DNA from: an uncultured Eubacteriales bacterium
Lineage (GTDB): Bacteria > Bacillota > Clostridia > Lachnospirales > Lachnospiraceae
DNA: 37,640 nucleotides
NCBI GenBank assembly: GCA_900316715.1
Contig: ONEC01000016.1
Location: 1 to 37,640, forward strand
Direction: 5' to 3'
Made by a program: the position numbers and the translations under genes. Of the stretch, positions 36,659-37,640 are shown piece after piece (the first letter of the stretch is position 1; every line of letters begins with the position of its first letter). The notes under the pieces were generated by a model, which saw only the letters and a list, made by a program, of their open reading frames with translations, was not told where the DNA came from and ran no database searches.

Positions 36659-36877
36659 TTATAAAAATATCTCCATATCATCTTCGATCTTCTTGCAGTT
36701 TTTTCTTGCTTCCTGCATAACTGCATCAGGATCAACACCTTCTTCAAACTCAACCTTGACCTTAAGGCTCATAAAGCTGAGTGCCGCATCCTTTATACCT
36801 TCTGTATTCTTAATAGCTTCCTGCATCTTCTCTGCACATGCAGCGCAGTCTACATCTACTTTATACGTCTTCTTCAT
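36659..36877 (-). CDS. HMA-domain metal chaperone
   Basis: 72 residues, one ferredoxin-like HMA domain: TYKVDVDCAACAEKMQEAIK has the metal-binding C-x-x-C (DCAAC), and the rest gives the usual beta-alpha-beta-beta-alpha-beta length. It replaces the N-terminal HMA domain missing from the ATPase and should pass metal to it in the cytoplasm. It starts 4 bp after the arsR stop codon, so it is translated from the same mRNA. Metal identity is inferred from the ATPase. Confidence 0.92.
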   Translation of the reverse strand: MKKTYKVDVDCAACAEKMQEAIKNTEGIKDAALSFMSLKVKVEFEEGVDPDAVMQEARKNCKKIEDDMEIFL

Positions 36878-36881
36878 CTCT

Positions 36882-37238
36882 TTACTCCTCTACGTGTTCC
36901 ATTCCCAGTTTAAGAATAGATCTTACATGATCATCATCAAGGGCATAATATATACTCTTTCCGTCTCTTCTGAACTTAACCAGCTTGTTATCCTTAAGGA
37001 TTCTCAGCTGATGGCTTACAGAAGACTGGCTCAGATTAAGAATAGCCGCAATATCACCTACACAGAGTTCTTCTTCAAACAGTGCAAAAAGAATCTTTAT
37101 TCTTGTTGAATCACCAAATATTCTGAAACACTCTGAAAGGTCATAAAGGTACTCATCATCCGGCATACTGTTCAGTATTCTTTCTGCCGCACTCTGATCA
37201 ATTATCTTCTCTTCCGGGTTGTTCTTTGTTTCTTTCAT
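36882..37238 (-). CDS. ArsR/SmtB-family metal-sensing repressor
   Basis: 118 residues. The winged helix is LCVGDIAAILNLSQSSVSHQ then LRILKDNKLV. The alpha5 metal site is visible in DDDHVRSILKLGMEHVEE (D-x-H with E-H-x-x-E), the Zn-sensing arrangement of CzrA/SmtB. The alpha3 site has one Cys (ELCVGD), not the C-x-C of CadC, so Zn rather than Cd/Pb is favoured. It represses its own operon through the palindrome at 37255-37282 until metal binds. Confidence 0.93.
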   Translation of the reverse strand: MKETKNNPEEKIIDQSAAERILNSMPDDEYLYDLSECFRIFGDSTRIKILFALFEEELCVGDIAAILNLSQSSVSHQLRILKDNKLVKFRRDGKSIYYALDDDHVRSILKLGMEHVEE

Positions 37239-37254
37239 TTTAGACTCCTTTGCG

Positions 37255-37282
37255 GAACATATGCATATTTGTTCATATGTTC
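37255..37282. promoter_or_regulatory. ArsR-family operator
   Basis: 9-bp perfect arms GAACATATG (37255-37263) and CATATGTTC (37274-37282), containing the ATATGAAC/GCATAT pattern typical of SmtB/CzrA operators. It sits over the transcription start, directly after the -10 element. Confidence 0.8.
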
Positions 37283-37311
37283 ACTATACTCTTGTTATCT
37301 TCCGATGTCAA
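37283..37311 (-). promoter_or_regulatory. Promoter of the arsR-HMA-ATPase operon
   Basis: Minus strand TTGACA (37306-37311), 17-bp spacer, TATAGT (37283-37288). Confidence 0.85.
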
Positions 37312-37335
37312 CTACTTTTTTATTATATCGATGCC

Positions 37336-37379
37336 AAAATAAAAGAGACAGTTCACTAAGTCTTTGGTGAACTGTCTCT
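37336..37379 (-). terminator. Intrinsic terminator of the radical SAM gene
   Basis: 13-bp perfect stem AGAGACAGTTCAC/GTGAACTGTCTCT (37344-37356 / 37367-37379), followed on the minus strand by TTTTATTTT, 4 bp after the stop codon. Confidence 0.93.
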
Positions 37380-37383
37380 ATTC

Positions 37384-37640
37384 TTATCTCAGTTTCTTAT
37401 TCAGTGCATTCAGCACTCTTTTTTTATCTGTACTCCACATAGGTGCCACAAGGGTTTTCTTGGCACCGTCTCCGGTAATACGGTGTATGACCATATTTTC
37501 AGGAAGTGCCTCTATACAGTCAGCAATAAGGTCAACATACTCTTCCATCGACATGCAGCTGAAATGTCCTGCCAGATAATCCTTCTCCAGATCTGTTCCC
37601 CGTATCACATGCAGAAGCTGCAGCTTTATGCCGAATTCAT
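37384..37640 (-). CDS. YhcC-like radical SAM protein, C-terminal part (cut by the right edge)
   Basis: About 85 residues up to the window edge. The frame GIKLQLLHVIRGTDLEKDY, then EEYVDLIADCIEALPENMVI, RITGDGAKKTLVAPMW and NALNKKL is the C-terminus of the TIGR01212/YhcC radical SAM family. The GTG at 37608 is internal, since the frame stays open and family-like to 37640. The CxxxCxxC iron-sulfur motif lies outside the window. Function of the family is not settled. Confidence 0.85.
   Translation of the reverse strand, partial: EFGIKLQLLHVIRGTDLEKDYLAGHFSCMSMEEYVDLIADCIEALPENMVIHRITGDGAKKTLVAPMWSTDKKRVLNALNKKLR

Overview
The window looks like chromosomal DNA from a low-GC, Gram-positive anaerobe, most likely a member of the Lachnospiraceae (Butyrivibrio/Roseburia-like). 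The basis is the AGGAGG-type ribosome sites, the LacI-sensor/GGDEF proteins, the GGGtGRT protein paired with a NifU-like scaffold, the hexameric-type NADP glutamate dehydrogenase, and many short operons closed by hairpin-plus-U-tract terminators. Species cannot be fixed from the sequence alone. Most genes lie on the minus strand; only the CDP-glycerol transferase, purE and a C39-like peptidase are on plus.

Layout. 1-3.2 kb: a frameshifted LacI-type sensor gene running off the left edge, maf, a PadR regulator and a NapH-like membrane ferredoxin with a palindrome upstream. 3.2-9.8 kb: an XRE regulator, a GNAT acetyltransferase, a LacI-sensor/GGDEF diguanylate cyclase, a broken AlkD-type DNA glycosylase gene, an EEP-family hydrolase and a HAD phosphatase. 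9.9-13.9 kb: an A+T-rich cassette bounded by two terminators. It holds a 985-aa primase-helicase-PLD protein of the TOTE conflict-system type and, behind a strong promoter, a structured RNA that ends in a terminator immediately before a PBECR4-like nuclease gene. 13.97-16.89 kb: a segment bounded by two exact 32-bp copies of the 3' end of gdhA. It holds a GNAT enzyme, an XRE-AbrB regulator and an acyltransferase-3 protein, with a 79-bp inverted repeat next to gdhA.

16.9-25.9 kb: housekeeping and metabolism: gdhA, a CDP-glycerol glycerophosphotransferase-like protein, glpK, the highly codon-biased GGGtGRT/NifU-like pair, a histidine phosphatase and a PlsC-like acyltransferase with a zinc ribbon. 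26.0-33.4 kb: purE (plus) and purC (minus) are separated by a 1774-aa DUF5724/DUF4132-type HEAT-like protein and a 144-aa possible beta-grasp partner. 33.6-37.6 kb: a C39-like peptidase, a Zn/Cd resistance operon (arsR, HMA chaperone, P1B-ATPase) with a clear operator-promoter, and the C-terminal end of a YhcC-like radical SAM protein.

The most interesting parts are the 9.9-13.9 kb cassette (conflict-type helicase plus an RNA-terminator-nuclease unit laid out like a type III toxin-antitoxin locus), the gdhA 3'-end duplication that marks a probable insertion, and the giant protein/small partner pair placed behind the purC terminator.
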